Translations under genes and position numbers: made by a program
Assembly (NCBI GenBank): GCA_016297585.1
Contig: JAEDGJ010000001.1
Location: 1-62,235, forward strand
DNA length: 62,235 bases
DNA from: Clostridiaceae bacterium
GTDB taxonomy: Bacteria > Bacillota > Clostridia > Oscillospirales > QAMX01
Direction of reading: 5' to 3'
Shown here: positions 8,793-17,193 of the stretch, in pieces
Layout: each line of letters opens with the position of its first letter
Numbering within the stretch: position 1 is the stretch's first letter
The notes under the pieces: model-generated
Databases searched by the model: none
What the model was told of the DNA's origin: nothing
What the model saw: only the letters and a program-made list of their open reading frames with translations

Positions 8793-9332
8793 ATGCTGAA
8801 TCGAATCGTCATTATGGGTCGTCTGACCAAGGATCCGGAGCTGCGCTTCACGTCTGCGAACATCCCCGTCTGCACGATCACCGTCGCGGTGGACCGCGAT
8901 TTCGCGCGCGCGGGAGAGCAGAAGGAATGCGACTTCATCGATGTCGTCGCCTGGCGTCAGACCGGTGAGTTTATTTCGAAGTATTTTCAGAAGGGCCGCA
9001 TGATCTATGTCGACGGCCGTCTGCAGAGCCGTAAATGGCGTGATAAAAACGACCAGCCCCGTGTCAGCTTTGAGATCGTAGCCGACAACGTCGGCTTCTG
9101 CGGCGACAAGCCCGCCGATCGTCGTGAGGATACGCGTTATTCCGACAATCCGGCAGACCGCTACGGGGAACCGCCCGCGCCCCGTTACGCGGAGCCGCCC
9201 AGATACAGCGAGCAGCCCCGTTACAGCACTTCTGCGGCACCGGCCGCCGCGTCTCCCGCGGCTTCCCCTCTTCCCGGCGTTTCGGATTTCTCCGAGCTCG
9301 AGGATGAGGCCGACGATAAGGTGCCCTTCTGA
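8793..9332 (+). CDS. ssb: Single-stranded DNA-binding protein
   Basis: 179 residues. The N-terminal OB-fold (about 1-105) begins 'MLNRIVIMGRLTKDPELR'. A flexible linker rich in Pro, Tyr, Arg and Ala follows, with repeated 'RYxE/SPPxRY'-like units (about 120-160). The acidic tail ends in 'DDKVPF', the tip that docks replication and repair partners; Lys at the usual third Asp/Ile position is a small deviation. Lies between rpsF and rpsR as in most bacteria. Confidence 0.97.
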   Translation: MLNRIVIMGRLTKDPELRFTSANIPVCTITVAVDRDFARAGEQKECDFIDVVAWRQTGEFISKYFQKGRMIYVDGRLQSRKWRDKNDQPRVSFEIVADNVGFCGDKPADRREDTRYSDNPADRYGEPPAPRYAEPPRYSEQPRYSTSAAPAAASPAASPLPGVSDFSELEDEADDKVPF

Positions 9333-9358
9333 TTATTTGGATAAGGGAGGTTTTTTGC

Positions 9359-9646
9359 ATGGATACCAATCAGACTCGTGAACCGCGTGCCGAGCGTCCC
9401 GCCCGGGATGAGCATGCCGCCGGCGGTATGCGCCCCCGCAAGCGCCGTAAGGTTTGCGCTTTCTGCGCCGATAAGATCGACCACGTCGATTATAAGGACG
9501 TTCCCAGACTTCGCCGCCATATGTCCGAGCGCGGCAAGATTCTGCCCTGCCGTATGACCGGCACCTGCGCGAAGCATCAGCGTCAGCTGACCGTCGCGAT
9601 CAAGCGCGCCCGTCACATCGCGCTCCTGCCCTACGTCGCGGAGTAA
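9359..9646 (+). CDS. rpsR: 30S ribosomal protein S18, zinc-ligand (C+) form
   Basis: 95 residues. The conserved core 'DYKDVPRLRRHMSERGKILP' and 'RQLTVAIKRARHIALLPY' identify it. Four cysteines are kept ('CAFC' near residue 36 and 'CRMTGTC' near 64), the pattern of the zinc-binding version of S18. The basic N-terminal extension is longer than in E. coli. Partner of S6 in the platform of the small subunit. Confidence 0.97.
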   Translation: MDTNQTREPRAERPARDEHAAGGMRPRKRRKVCAFCADKIDHVDYKDVPRLRRHMSERGKILPCRMTGTCAKHQRQLTVAIKRARHIALLPYVAE

Positions 9647-9656
9647 TTGGTTCAGT

Positions 9657-9697
9657 AAAAAGAGCCTGCGGAGACATCTCTTCCGCAGGCTTTTTTG
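9657..9697 (+). terminator. Intrinsic terminator of rpsF-ssb-rpsR
   Basis: 10-bp stem (9663-9672 with 9682-9691) followed by six T; A-run on the 5' side. Confidence 0.9.
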
Positions 9698-9736
9698 CGT
9701 CTTTTGCCAAAAATGCGGCGGCCTTTCGCGTTTTGC

Positions 9737-9765
9737 TTGACAAGCGTCCGGATGTATGCTATACT
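9737..9765 (+). promoter_or_regulatory. Promoter of the leader ORF / methyltransferase operon
   Basis: Perfect TTGACA (9737-9742), 17-bp spacer, TATACT (9760-9765). It lies 270 bp upstream of the methyltransferase start, so the transcript has a long leader. Confidence 0.85.
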
Positions 9766-9804
9766 CGGACACAATTTCCACACGAAAAAGAAAGGAAAGC
9801 GGCC

Positions 9805-9915
9805 ATGACGCTCTTGGTATCCGCAATGCTCGAGAACGCGAATATGCGCGGTATGGATCCCTCCGCGGGATTTCCGGCCGGGCCTGCTTTGCCGCACCTT
9901 TTTCGGGAAATATAA
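9805..9915 (+). CDS. 36-residue candidate leader peptide
   Basis: A short ORF with an AAAGGAAAG ribosome-binding site 7 bases before its ATG, placed about 40 bases after the promoter. The peptide begins 'MTLLVSAMLENANMRGMDP' and has a Pro/Gly-rich second half; it matches no protein family I know. Bases 9882-9895 inside its last third can pair with the 5' arm of the downstream terminator (9937-9947), so a ribosome here would decide between two RNA folds. Inference: a regulatory leader peptide of the kind that controls antibiotic-resistance or amino-acid genes by ribosome stalling. It could also be an unrelated small protein. Confidence 0.6.
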   Translation: MTLLVSAMLENANMRGMDPSAGFPAGPALPHLFREI

Positions 9916-9935
9916 GATTTGCCGGATGAAAACCG

Positions 9936-9987
9936 CGCGGCGCAGGCTCGTATTCCTTCAAAAAAGGAAGAGTCTGCGCCGCGTTTT
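9936..9987 (+). terminator. Attenuator: terminator hairpin with competing antiterminator
   Basis: Stem 9936-9949 with 9970-9983 (14 bp, one G-U), inner pairing 9953-9958 with 9964-9969, then TTTT. The alternative pairing 9882-9887 with 9942-9947 plus 9891-9895 with 9937-9941 (11 bp, TTT bulge) uses the same 5' arm and would abolish the terminator. Lies 26 bp before the methyltransferase start. Confidence 0.75.
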
Positions 9988-10012
9988 CTATTCGGAAAGG
10001 GAGGGAAAAACC

Positions 10013-10855
10013 ATGGAACCGATCGAGACGGTCAGGGCGTTCTACGACGCGAATGTCGAGGCGGAATGGAACCGCATCGCGGATCAGCCGGAGTTTCTGC
10101 TCACCGCGCGGTTTCTCGACCGCTATGTGAAAAAAGGCGACCGGGTGCTCGACATCGGCGGCGGACCGGGGCGGTATTCGCTGTATCTCGCGGAAAAAGG
10201 GTGCGAGGTCACGCTGTTTGACCTGTCGGAGGAAAACGTCCGGTTTGCGGCGCGGGAAGCGGCGGCGCGCGGATTGACGCTGCGGACGGTCTGCGGCGAC
10301 GCGCGGGAAGCGGACCGGCTGGTGGCGGAGGGCGGCTTTGACTGCGTGCTGCTCATGGGGCCGCTGTACCATCTGCTGGAGGAGGCGGACCGCGAGGCGG
10401 CGGTTCGGGCGGCCTGCCGGCTGCTGAAGCCGGGCGGCGTGCTCTTCGCGGCCTTCATCAGCATGTACGGCGGGATGATTTACATGACCCGCGAGGCGCC
10501 GGAGATCGTGCTGTCCGACCATCCGGCGGAAATCGAGTTCCGGAAGGCGCTGCTGGCAGGCGAGAGCTTTGCCGGGGATGCCTTTACGAAGGCGTTTTTT
10601 ATCCAGCCGCGCGAGATCCTGCCGTTTATGGCGCGTTTTCCCCTGGAAAAGCTCCATCTGTTCGGGCAGGAGGGCATCATGGCGCCGAATACGGATAAAA
10701 TATCCGCCAGCGCGCCGGAGGTCGTCCGGGCGCTGACGGATGTTTCGGAGATGCTCTGCGAAAGGGAAGAGCTGCTGTCGTGGGCGGAGCATCTGATGTA
10801 TGTCGGACGGAAAAAATGCGAAAAAGGGGAGGAAACGGGAAATGCTGACGCATAA
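10013..10855 (+). CDS. Class I SAM-dependent methyltransferase
   Basis: 280 residues from the ATG at 10013 (AAAGGGAGGG just upstream; the 29 open codons before it are the attenuator). Motif I 'VLDIGGGPGRYS' (about 44-55) binds SAM. Motif II acidic 'LFDLS', post-motif 'CGDAREADRL' and motif IV 'DCVLLMGPLYHL' follow. The C-terminal half is helical and probably gives substrate specificity. The substrate is unknown: such proteins methylate small molecules, proteins or RNA. The leader ORF/attenuator upstream and the acetyltransferase gene overlapping its 3' end by 14 bp suggest an inducible modification operon, possibly linked to drug or ribosome stress (inference). Confidence 0.88.
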   Translation: MEPIETVRAFYDANVEAEWNRIADQPEFLLTARFLDRYVKKGDRVLDIGGGPGRYSLYLAEKGCEVTLFDLSEENVRFAAREAAARGLTLRTVCGDAREADRLVAEGGFDCVLLMGPLYHLLEEADREAAVRAACRLLKPGGVLFAAFISMYGGMIYMTREAPEIVLSDHPAEIEFRKALLAGESFAGDAFTKAFFIQPREILPFMARFPLEKLHLFGQEGIMAPNTDKISASAPEVVRALTDVSEMLCEREELLSWAEHLMYVGRKKCEKGEETGNADA

Positions 10856-11396
10856 GGGAACGGTCACGCTGAAGACCGAAAGGCTGGTGCTGCGGAAAGT
10901 GGAGCCCGGCGATGCGCAGACGATGTTCGACGCCTACGCAAACGACCCGCGGGTGACGAAATTCCTCTCGTGGAGCCCGCACGGCGACGTGAAAAACACC
11001 CGCGCGCTGCTCGAAAGCTGGGAAAAGGAGTACGAAAAACCGGACTGCTACAACTGGGCGATCACGCTCGGCGGACGGATGATCGGCACCATCGGCGCCG
11101 TGTCCGTGAACGACCGGGACGAGCGCTGCGAGATCGGCTACTGCGTCGCGTACGACTATTGGGGTAAGGGCATCATGACCGAGGCGCTGCGGGCGGTGCT
11201 GCGGTTCCTGTTCGACGAGGTCGGGATGCGCCGCGTCATGGCGAGGCACGACACGGCAAACCCTGCCTCCGGACGCGTCATGCAGAAGTGCGGGATGACC
11301 TATGAAGGGACGCTGCGGTCGTGGCATACGCGAAACGACGGCAGCGTCGGCGACGCGAAGGTTTATTCCATCCTGCGGGACGAATTCCGCGCTTAA
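10842..11396 (+). CDS. GNAT family N-acetyltransferase (RimJ/RimL type)
   Basis: 184 residues from the ATG at 10842, preceded by AGGGGAGGAAA. The RimJ/RimL-like start 'TERLVLRKVEPGDAQTMF' is followed by 'RCEIGYCVAYDYWGKGIMTEAL', whose 'YxGKGIMTEAL' part is the acetyl-CoA pyrophosphate loop, and 'NPASGRVMQKCGM' near the end. This group acetylates ribosomal proteins, polyamines or antibiotics. Translationally coupled to the methyltransferase (14-bp overlap). It converges with the YmdB-like gene, overlapping its stop by 4 bp. Substrate unknown. Confidence 0.92.
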   Translation: MLTHKGTVTLKTERLVLRKVEPGDAQTMFDAYANDPRVTKFLSWSPHGDVKNTRALLESWEKEYEKPDCYNWAITLGGRMIGTIGAVSVNDRDERCEIGYCVAYDYWGKGIMTEALRAVLRFLFDEVGMRRVMARHDTANPASGRVMQKCGMTYEGTLRSWHTRNDGSVGDAKVYSILRDEFRA

Positions 11397-12172
11397 TCCT
11401 CGTCGTAGCGCACCCGTTCGACCGAGACGCAGCGTCCCGTCGCGTCGTCGAGCGTGAAGAGCGCGCCGCAGAGCATGGCGGGACCCTCGGCGGTGACGAA
11501 GCGCGAGAGCATGTCGCCGAGAAAATAGGCGACGGAGGTGTCCGGGCGCACGCCGATGATGGAATCGCGCGCGCCGGTCATGCCGAGGTCGCACAGAAAG
11601 CCCGTGCCGCCGGGAAAAACGCGCTCGTCGGCGGTCTGGACATGGGTGTGCGTGCCCCAGAGCGCGCCCGCGCGTCCGTCGAGGTAGTACGCCATCGCGT
11701 ACTTTTCGGAGGTCGCCTCCGCGTGAAAATCGACGGCGACGAACGCGGTGCGCTCCCGGGCGCGGGCAAGGAGACGGTCGGCCGCGGTAAACGGACTCTC
11801 CGGTCCGAACGGCAGATCGCAGCGCCCGATCAGGTTGAGCACCGCCAGCTCGCCGACGGGCGTCTGCAGAAAGGCCATCCCCTGTCCGGGAAGGCTCGGC
11901 GCGAGGTTTGCCGGGCGGAGGATGGCCTCCGACTCGTCGAGGAAGGACGCGATGGCCTTCTGCTTGAAGGTGTGGTTGCCGAGCGTGATCATGTCCGCGC
12001 CGGCGCTCAGGATGCGGCGCGCTTCGTCCGGACGGATGCCGTAGACGGCGGCGTTCTCGGCGTTGACGATCACCGCGTCCGCCGCGAGCTCCTCACGCAC
12101 CGCCGGGAGATGGCGCTCGATGCAGGACACGCCGCAGGGGCCGCAGACGTCGCCGACGGCGAGGATCCTCAT
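11393..12172 (-). CDS. YmdB-family metallophosphoesterase
   Basis: 259 residues from the ATG at 12172 (a longer frame exists upstream but overlaps the serine hydrolase). 'MRILAVGDVCGPCG' supplies the first Asp, 'NAENAA' the Asn/Glu step, 'MITLGNHTF' the GNH motif, 'DFHAEATSEK' and 'WGTHTHVQTAD' the histidines of the dinuclear metal site. Known relatives hydrolyse 2',3'-cyclic nucleotides and affect biofilm and RNA turnover in Bacillus. In many Clostridia the gene follows rny; here it is instead coupled (ATGA, 4-bp overlap) to a serine hydrolase. Confidence 0.93.
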   Translation of the reverse strand: MRILAVGDVCGPCGVSCIERHLPAVREELAADAVIVNAENAAVYGIRPDEARRILSAGADMITLGNHTFKQKAIASFLDESEAILRPANLAPSLPGQGMAFLQTPVGELAVLNLIGRCDLPFGPESPFTAADRLLARARERTAFVAVDFHAEATSEKYAMAYYLDGRAGALWGTHTHVQTADERVFPGGTGFLCDLGMTGARDSIIGVRPDTSVAYFLGDMLSRFVTAEGPAMLCGALFTLDDATGRCVSVERVRYDED

Positions 12173-13617
12173 GCGCGGCCTCCGTCCGTCAGGAAGCCGG
12201 AAAGCTCGGTGACGCCGCCGAAGAACGAGCCCGCGCGGTCGATCGTCATGCGGATGCCGTGCGGCAGGAACGCAAACGTCATGCGGTCGTTCGTGGAGGT
12301 GCGGGTGTAGACGGCGGTCAGATGGAACTGCCCGTCCTTCCACGCGCCGGCGCAGGAGACCTCGTGGTAAAACGGCGAATGGACGTTGGCGCGGGGCGGT
12401 ACGGCGGTCTCGCCGTCGAGGAACTCGCCGAAGCCGACGGGCAGCGTCGAGACGCCGTCGGCGGTCTCCAGCGTGAGCGTGGTTTCCTCGCCGAAGCGGA
12501 AGGACAGCGTCTTGATGCCGAAGCGGTTCGGCGCGATCTCGTACGTTTTGCCGGAGACGGACGCGGCGGCGGGCGTGGTGCGCTCTCCCTGCGGCAGCGG
12601 GAACGTCAGCGCGGCGGCCTCCGAGGCGAAGGCGGCTTCCTCCGCGGTTTCGGGCAGGATTTCGTCCGACAGCGGGTCGATCAGGTACTCATACAGCGCG
12701 TCCATGATCTCCTGGAAGTCGCGGATCTGACCGGTGCAGGCGAAAACGGTGTTCTTCGGACGGCAGACGACGCAGAGCTGGCCGAACGCGCCGTCGCCGC
12801 GGAATGTGCCGGGGTGATTGCACATCCAGAACTGGTAGCCGTAGCCCACGGCCCAGTCGGGGGTGTTTTCCTTCGCCGTCGGCACCTGCCAGCTCGTCGC
12901 GGCGTCGACCCATGCGGGATCGAGCAGCTGACGGCCGTCAAATTCGCCGCGGTTTGCGAGAAACACGCCGAATTTCGCGATGTCCTCGGTCTGCAGGTTC
13001 AGGCCGAAGCCGCCGGTCGAGATGCCCTTCGGGCAGGTATCCCACCAGAACTCGCCGAATCCCAGCGGATCGAACAGGCGCGGACGGAGGAAGTCGCAGA
13101 CGGTCTGCCCCGTGACCTTCTGAATGATCGCGGAGACCATATAGGTCGCGGCGGTGCTGTAGAGATACCCCGTGCCCGGCTCGTTCGAGACGTAGGAATG
13201 CAGGAATTTTTCGACCCAGTCGACGCTGCCGCCGTCGTCGATCACGCCCGGCTCGACCGTATGCCCGGTGTTCATCGTCAGCAGATGGCGGATGCGCATC
13301 TTCCGCATGTTCTCACAGGGCTCGGAGGGCAGCTTTTCCGGGAAAAATTTGGTGACGGGATCGTCGAGGGACAAAAGCCCCTCCTGTACGGCGAAGCCGA
13401 ACGCGGTGGAGGTAAACGACTTCGACAGGGAGTGCAGCATATGGGGATAGGCCGGCGCATAGGGCGTCCAATAGCCCTCCGCGCCCACCTTGCCGCCGCG
13501 GACAAAGAGGAAGGAATGCAGTCCGCATTCGGACGCACGGCGCAGGAACGCGCGCGCGGAAGCTGCGGGAAGTCCGATTTCGCCCATTCGGACGCGCGGG
13601 AGTGTTTTCATAGACAT
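12169..13617 (-). CDS. Serine hydrolase (class C beta-lactamase-like fold)
   Basis: 482 residues from the ATG at 13617, which has GGAGG at the right distance (GAATATCGGAGGCACC). Nucleophile motif 'SLSKSF' (SxxK, about residue 75) and the tyrosine motif 'YSTAATYM' are clear; the third motif may be 'GDGAFGQ'. There is no signal peptide, so it is probably cytoplasmic. After the catalytic domain (to about 330) a beta-rich C-terminal domain of about 140 residues remains unassigned. Esterase, peptidase or amidase activity is possible; resistance to beta-lactams is not implied. Confidence 0.88.
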   Translation of the reverse strand: MSMKTLPRVRMGEIGLPAASARAFLRRASECGLHSFLFVRGGKVGAEGYWTPYAPAYPHMLHSLSKSFTSTAFGFAVQEGLLSLDDPVTKFFPEKLPSEPCENMRKMRIRHLLTMNTGHTVEPGVIDDGGSVDWVEKFLHSYVSNEPGTGYLYSTAATYMVSAIIQKVTGQTVCDFLRPRLFDPLGFGEFWWDTCPKGISTGGFGLNLQTEDIAKFGVFLANRGEFDGRQLLDPAWVDAATSWQVPTAKENTPDWAVGYGYQFWMCNHPGTFRGDGAFGQLCVVCRPKNTVFACTGQIRDFQEIMDALYEYLIDPLSDEILPETAEEAAFASEAAALTFPLPQGERTTPAAASVSGKTYEIAPNRFGIKTLSFRFGEETTLTLETADGVSTLPVGFGEFLDGETAVPPRANVHSPFYHEVSCAGAWKDGQFHLTAVYTRTSTNDRMTFAFLPHGIRMTIDRAGSFFGGVTELSGFLTDGGRA

Positions 13618-13647
13618 GGTGCCTCCGATATTCTGGTATGATACGGA

Positions 13648-13685
13648 CAAACGACGCCGGAAACATGGGCTTCCGGCGTCGTTTG
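13648..13685 (-). terminator. Hairpin terminator after the DUF1858 gene
   Basis: A 15-bp inverted repeat (13648-13662 with 13671-13685) just past the stop at 13703. The U-tract on the minus strand is weak, so efficiency is uncertain. Confidence 0.55.
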
Positions 13686-13702
13686 AACAGTTTTACTGGA
13701 TT

Positions 13703-13900
13703 TTACTTTGCAAAATGCGCGTTGAGCTTGGCTACCAGCTCATCCGCGTCGGTGCCGTGCACGGCGCAGGCCTGGGCGATCGTCTCGCCGCGGGAAGCCG
13801 GGCAGCCGAGGCAGTGCATTCCGATTTCAAAGAAGAACTTCGCGGTATCGATGTCGGCGTCCAGAACCTCGCCGATGACGCTGTCTTTGGTAACGGTCAT
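13703..13900 (-). CDS. DUF1858 domain protein
   Basis: 65 residues. The core 'CLGCPASRGETI' (Cys-x-x-Cys at about 30-33) and the preceding 'IGMHCLGC' are the mark of DUF1858, a small helical domain found alone or fused to redox and hybrid-cluster-type proteins. The Cys pair may bind a metal or cycle as a disulfide. ACGGAGG precedes the start. It has its own promoter at 13934-13962 and a terminator-like hairpin, so it is probably monocistronic. Confidence 0.9.
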   Translation of the reverse strand: MTVTKDSVIGEVLDADIDTAKFFFEIGMHCLGCPASRGETIAQACAVHGTDADELVAKLNAHFAK

Positions 13901-13933
13901 GTCAAAAACCTCCGTTTGTTGGGTGATAGGTTA

Positions 13934-13962
13934 ATTATACACAAAAAGCGTGGAGATTACAA
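13934..13962 (-). promoter_or_regulatory. Promoter of the DUF1858 gene
   Basis: Minus-strand TTGTAA (13962-13957), 17-bp spacer, perfect TATAAT (13939-13934). Confidence 0.75.
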
Positions 13963-13980
13963 GGGGAAAAACTTACCAAT

Positions 13981-14850
13981 TTACAAGGTGCGGGCAAGCT
14001 CTTTTATGTACGTTTTCAAGGCCTCTCCGCAGCGGGGATTTTGAAGGCTGAGCTCGATGACGCACTGCAGATACCCTTCCAGAGAGCCGGTATCGTAGCG
14101 CTTTCCCTCGAATTCGACGGCCAGCATCTCGCCGCGGCGCGCGAGGACGGCAAGGGCGTCGGTCAGCTGGATCTCGCCGCCGTAGCCGGGGGAGAGGTTT
14201 TCGAGGATCGGGAAGATATCCGGCGAGAGCACATAGCGTCCGAGAATGGCGTAAGGGGAGAAAACCTCGGACGGCTTGGGCTTTTCCACCATATTGTGCA
14301 CGCGGAACACGCGGTCGTGATAGTGGGAGACGTCGAGGGAGCAGTATTTGCCGATGTCGTCGAGCGATACGGCCTGCACGCCGACGACGGAACAGCGTTC
14401 GGCGTCGGCAACCTCGTCGAGCTGCCCGATGACGGGACGCGCCGCCGCCATCACGTCGTCGCCGAGCAGGACGGCAAACGGTTCGCTGCCGACAAAGCGG
14501 CGCGCGGTCCAGATCGCGTGACCGAGCCCGAGCGTCTGCTTCTGGCGGACGAACATGACGTTTGCCATGTCGGCGGTACGGCGCACCAGCGCGGCGTCCT
14601 CCTCGCGTCCGGCGCGCAGCAGGCGTTCTTCCAGCTCCGGATGGTAGTCGAAATAGTCCTCCATCGCCGCTTTCGAGCGGTTTGTGATAATGAGGATGTC
14701 CTCGATGCCGGCGGCAACGGCTTCCTCGACGATGTACTGGATCGAGGGGCGGTCGCCGATGGGCAGCATCTCCTTGGGGATGGTTTTGGTTTCGGGCAGC
14801 ATTCGCGTACCGAGACCTGCGGCGGGGATGACGGCTTTCTTAATACGCAT
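13981..14850 (-). CDS. galU: UTP--glucose-1-phosphate uridylyltransferase
   Basis: 289 residues, standard size. 'IPAAGLGTRMLPETKTIPKEMLPI' at the N-terminus is the nucleotide-binding signature with the catalytic Lys-Glu region; 'LLGDDVM' and 'VEKPKPSE' follow in order. Makes UDP-glucose for cell-envelope polymers and sugar interconversion. Last gene of the minus-strand run after queT, separated from it by 38 bp with GAGGGG before the ATG. Confidence 0.96.
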   Translation of the reverse strand: MRIKKAVIPAAGLGTRMLPETKTIPKEMLPIGDRPSIQYIVEEAVAAGIEDILIITNRSKAAMEDYFDYHPELEERLLRAGREEDAALVRRTADMANVMFVRQKQTLGLGHAIWTARRFVGSEPFAVLLGDDVMAAARPVIGQLDEVADAERCSVVGVQAVSLDDIGKYCSLDVSHYHDRVFRVHNMVEKPKPSEVFSPYAILGRYVLSPDIFPILENLSPGYGGEIQLTDALAVLARRGEMLAVEFEGKRYDTGSLEGYLQCVIELSLQNPRCGEALKTYIKELARTL

Positions 14851-14888
14851 GAGACCCCTCCTGCGCGCGGAAGGCGCGTTTTGTCCGG

Positions 14889-15392
14889 TTAACGGTCAAA
14901 CAGCCGGGTGCGCCGCACCACGGCCAGCAGCGGGATGCCGAGTACATAGCAGGCGCCGACCTGTCCGAGGCCGACCTCTGCGGCAAAAATCCAGAAAGTC
15001 GGGAAAAAGCTTGCGAGCGGAACGCTGACAAAGGACAGCACCGCGCCGACGACCACCGCGTTGATCAGCACCGGCGGCAGCGGGGCGAGCCATTTGTTCG
15101 GCATCCGCGCGGTCAGCAGTCCCGAGACGAGCGTCGCCAGCGTGCCGAAGACGATGTCCAGAATGCCGGCGCCGCCGATGATGTTGGAGATCAGGCAGCC
15201 GACCGTCAGGCCGACCGTGGTGATCGGGGACAGAAAGGGCAGCACCGTCAGCGCTTCGGAGACGCGGCACTGGAGATTGCCGAAGGAAATCGGCTGCAGC
15301 AGCAGGGCCAGCGCGACGTAAATCGCGGCGATCATCCCCTGCGTGGCGATCATTTTGACGGTTTTCGACCGTCCTTCGGGATTATTCGGCAT
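14889..15392 (-). CDS. queT: QueT-like ECF transporter S-component
   Basis: 167 residues with about five hydrophobic segments. The first membrane region contains 'FGNLQCRVSEALTVLPF', the QueT-family signature ('xxRxSEALTxLPF'). Known: QueT proteins capture queuosine precursors and work with the shared ECF module, which is not in this window. Its ATG overlaps the aspS 3' end by 11 bp. No preQ1 riboswitch is visible because the gene lies inside an operon. Specificity for a queuosine precursor is by family only. Confidence 0.88.
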   Translation of the reverse strand: MPNNPEGRSKTVKMIATQGMIAAIYVALALLLQPISFGNLQCRVSEALTVLPFLSPITTVGLTVGCLISNIIGGAGILDIVFGTLATLVSGLLTARMPNKWLAPLPPVLINAVVVGAVLSFVSVPLASFFPTFWIFAAEVGLGQVGACYVLGIPLLAVVRRTRLFDR

Positions 15393-17163
15393 CGGCTTTG
15401 ATGTTGATGGCGATGGACAGCTCGTCCAGCTGCTTCTGCTCGACGACGTCCGGCGAATTCATCATCAGCTCCGCTGCGGTCTGCACCTTCGGGAAGGCGA
15501 TGACGTCGCGGATATTGTCCGTGCCCGCCATCAGCATGACCAGACGGTCGAGCCCGTACGCCATACCGCCGTGCGGCGGCGCGCCGTAGCGGAACGCGTT
15601 GATCAGATGACCGAAGCGCTCGTCGGCTTCCTCACGGGTAAAGCCGAGCGCCGAGAACATGCGCTCCTGCACCTCGGGATCGTGGATACGGATGGAGCCG
15701 CCGCCGGCTTCGTAGCCGTTGATGACGATATCGTAGGCCTTCGCGCGGCAGTGGGCGCGGTCGGTGTCGAGCAGCGCGAGATCCTCATCCTTCGGCGCGG
15801 TGAAGGGATGGTGCATCGCGACGAAGCGGTTGTCCTCCTCCGACCACTCGAACATCGGAAAGTCGGTGATCCACAGCAGCCGATAGACGTCCTTCGGGAT
15901 CCGGTCAAGGCGCTTGGCGACTTCGACGCGCAGCGCGCCGAGGGAGGCGAAGACGACAGAATCCTTCGGATCCGCGACGATGAGCAGCAGGTCGCCCGTC
16001 TGCGCGCCCGCGCGTTCGGCAATCGCGGACAGCTCCTCCGGCTGCATGAACTTCGAGAAGCTCGACTGGATGCCGTCGGCGTTGATCTTCATCCACGCAA
16101 GGCCCTTGGCGCGGTAGGTACGGACGAATTCGACGAGGGAGTCGATCTCCTTGCGGGTCATCTTCGCGCCGCCGTCGACGTTGATCAGGCGCACGGAACC
16201 GGTTTCGGCGGCGTCGGTAAAGACCTTGAAGCCGCAGCTCCGGACGAGATCGGTGATATTCCGCAGCTCCATGCCGAAGCGCAGGTCGGGCTTGTCGGAG
16301 CCGAAGCGTTCCATCGCCTCCTGCCACGGCATGCACGGCAGCGGCAGCTCCAGCTCGATGCCGCGAACCTCGCGGAAGAGCTTTGCAAGGAAGCCTTCGT
16401 TGACCGCGCGGACGTCTTCCTCGTCGACGAAGCTCATTTCGAGGTCGATCTGGGTAAATTCGGGCTGACGGTCGGCGCGCAGGTCCTCGTCGCGGAAGCA
16501 TTTGACGATCTGGATGTAGCGGTCGAAGCCGGAGAGCATCAGAAGCTGCTTATACTGCTGCGGAGACTGGGGCAGCGCGTAGAACTTGCCGGGATGGATG
16601 CGGGACGGCACGAGATAGTCGCGCGCGCCCTCGGGGGTGGATTTGGTGAGGACGGGGGTTTCGATCTCCAGAAAACCGTTGTCGTAGAAGTAGCTGCGGG
16701 CGATCGCCGCGATGCGGTGGCGCAGCGCGATCGTATTCTGGAGCTTCGGACGGCGCAGATCGAGATAACGGTACTTTAAGCGCAGGTTTTCCGCGCATTC
16801 GGTCTCGTCGAGGATTTCAAAAGGCGTCGTATCGGCGCGGGTGAAGATTTTGAGCGCCGTGACGTACAGCTCGATCTCGCCGGTGGGCATGTCGCGGTTG
16901 ACGGCGGACTCGCCGCGGTGGGCGACAACGCCGGTCGCGCCGATGACGTATTCGGTGCGGAGCGTTCCGGCGAGCTCGGAGAGCGCCGCGTCGCGCTCGG
17001 CGTTGAAATTGAGCTGTAAAAGCCCCGTACGGTCGCGCAGCGTCACAAAGGTCAGCCCTCCGAGACGGCGGGCACGCTGCACCCAGCCGCAGACGGTGAC
17101 GGTGCGGCCCACGTCCGATGCACGCAGGGTACCCGCATAATCGGTACGGTTAAACTCTTTCAT
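15382..17163 (-). CDS. aspS: Aspartate--tRNA ligase
   Basis: 593 residues, bacterial type with the GAD insertion. N-terminal OB-fold anticodon domain (1-110), motif 1 around 'FLEIETPVLTKSTPEGARDYLVPS' region, motif 2 'FRDEDLRADRQPEFTQID', insertion domain about 290-425, motif 3 'GAPPHGGMAYGLDRL'. Whether it is discriminating (Asp only) or non-discriminating (also Asn) cannot be said from the bases seen. Lies 30 bp downstream of hisS, the usual Gram-positive pair. Confidence 0.97.
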   Translation of the reverse strand: MKEFNRTDYAGTLRASDVGRTVTVCGWVQRARRLGGLTFVTLRDRTGLLQLNFNAERDAALSELAGTLRTEYVIGATGVVAHRGESAVNRDMPTGEIELYVTALKIFTRADTTPFEILDETECAENLRLKYRYLDLRRPKLQNTIALRHRIAAIARSYFYDNGFLEIETPVLTKSTPEGARDYLVPSRIHPGKFYALPQSPQQYKQLLMLSGFDRYIQIVKCFRDEDLRADRQPEFTQIDLEMSFVDEEDVRAVNEGFLAKLFREVRGIELELPLPCMPWQEAMERFGSDKPDLRFGMELRNITDLVRSCGFKVFTDAAETGSVRLINVDGGAKMTRKEIDSLVEFVRTYRAKGLAWMKINADGIQSSFSKFMQPEELSAIAERAGAQTGDLLLIVADPKDSVVFASLGALRVEVAKRLDRIPKDVYRLLWITDFPMFEWSEEDNRFVAMHHPFTAPKDEDLALLDTDRAHCRAKAYDIVINGYEAGGGSIRIHDPEVQERMFSALGFTREEADERFGHLINAFRYGAPPHGGMAYGLDRLVMLMAGTDNIRDVIAFPKVQTAAELMMNSPDVVEQKQLDELSIAINIKADAE

Positions 17164-17193
17164 AAATCGTTCCAGTCCTTCTTGAATGGTTGT

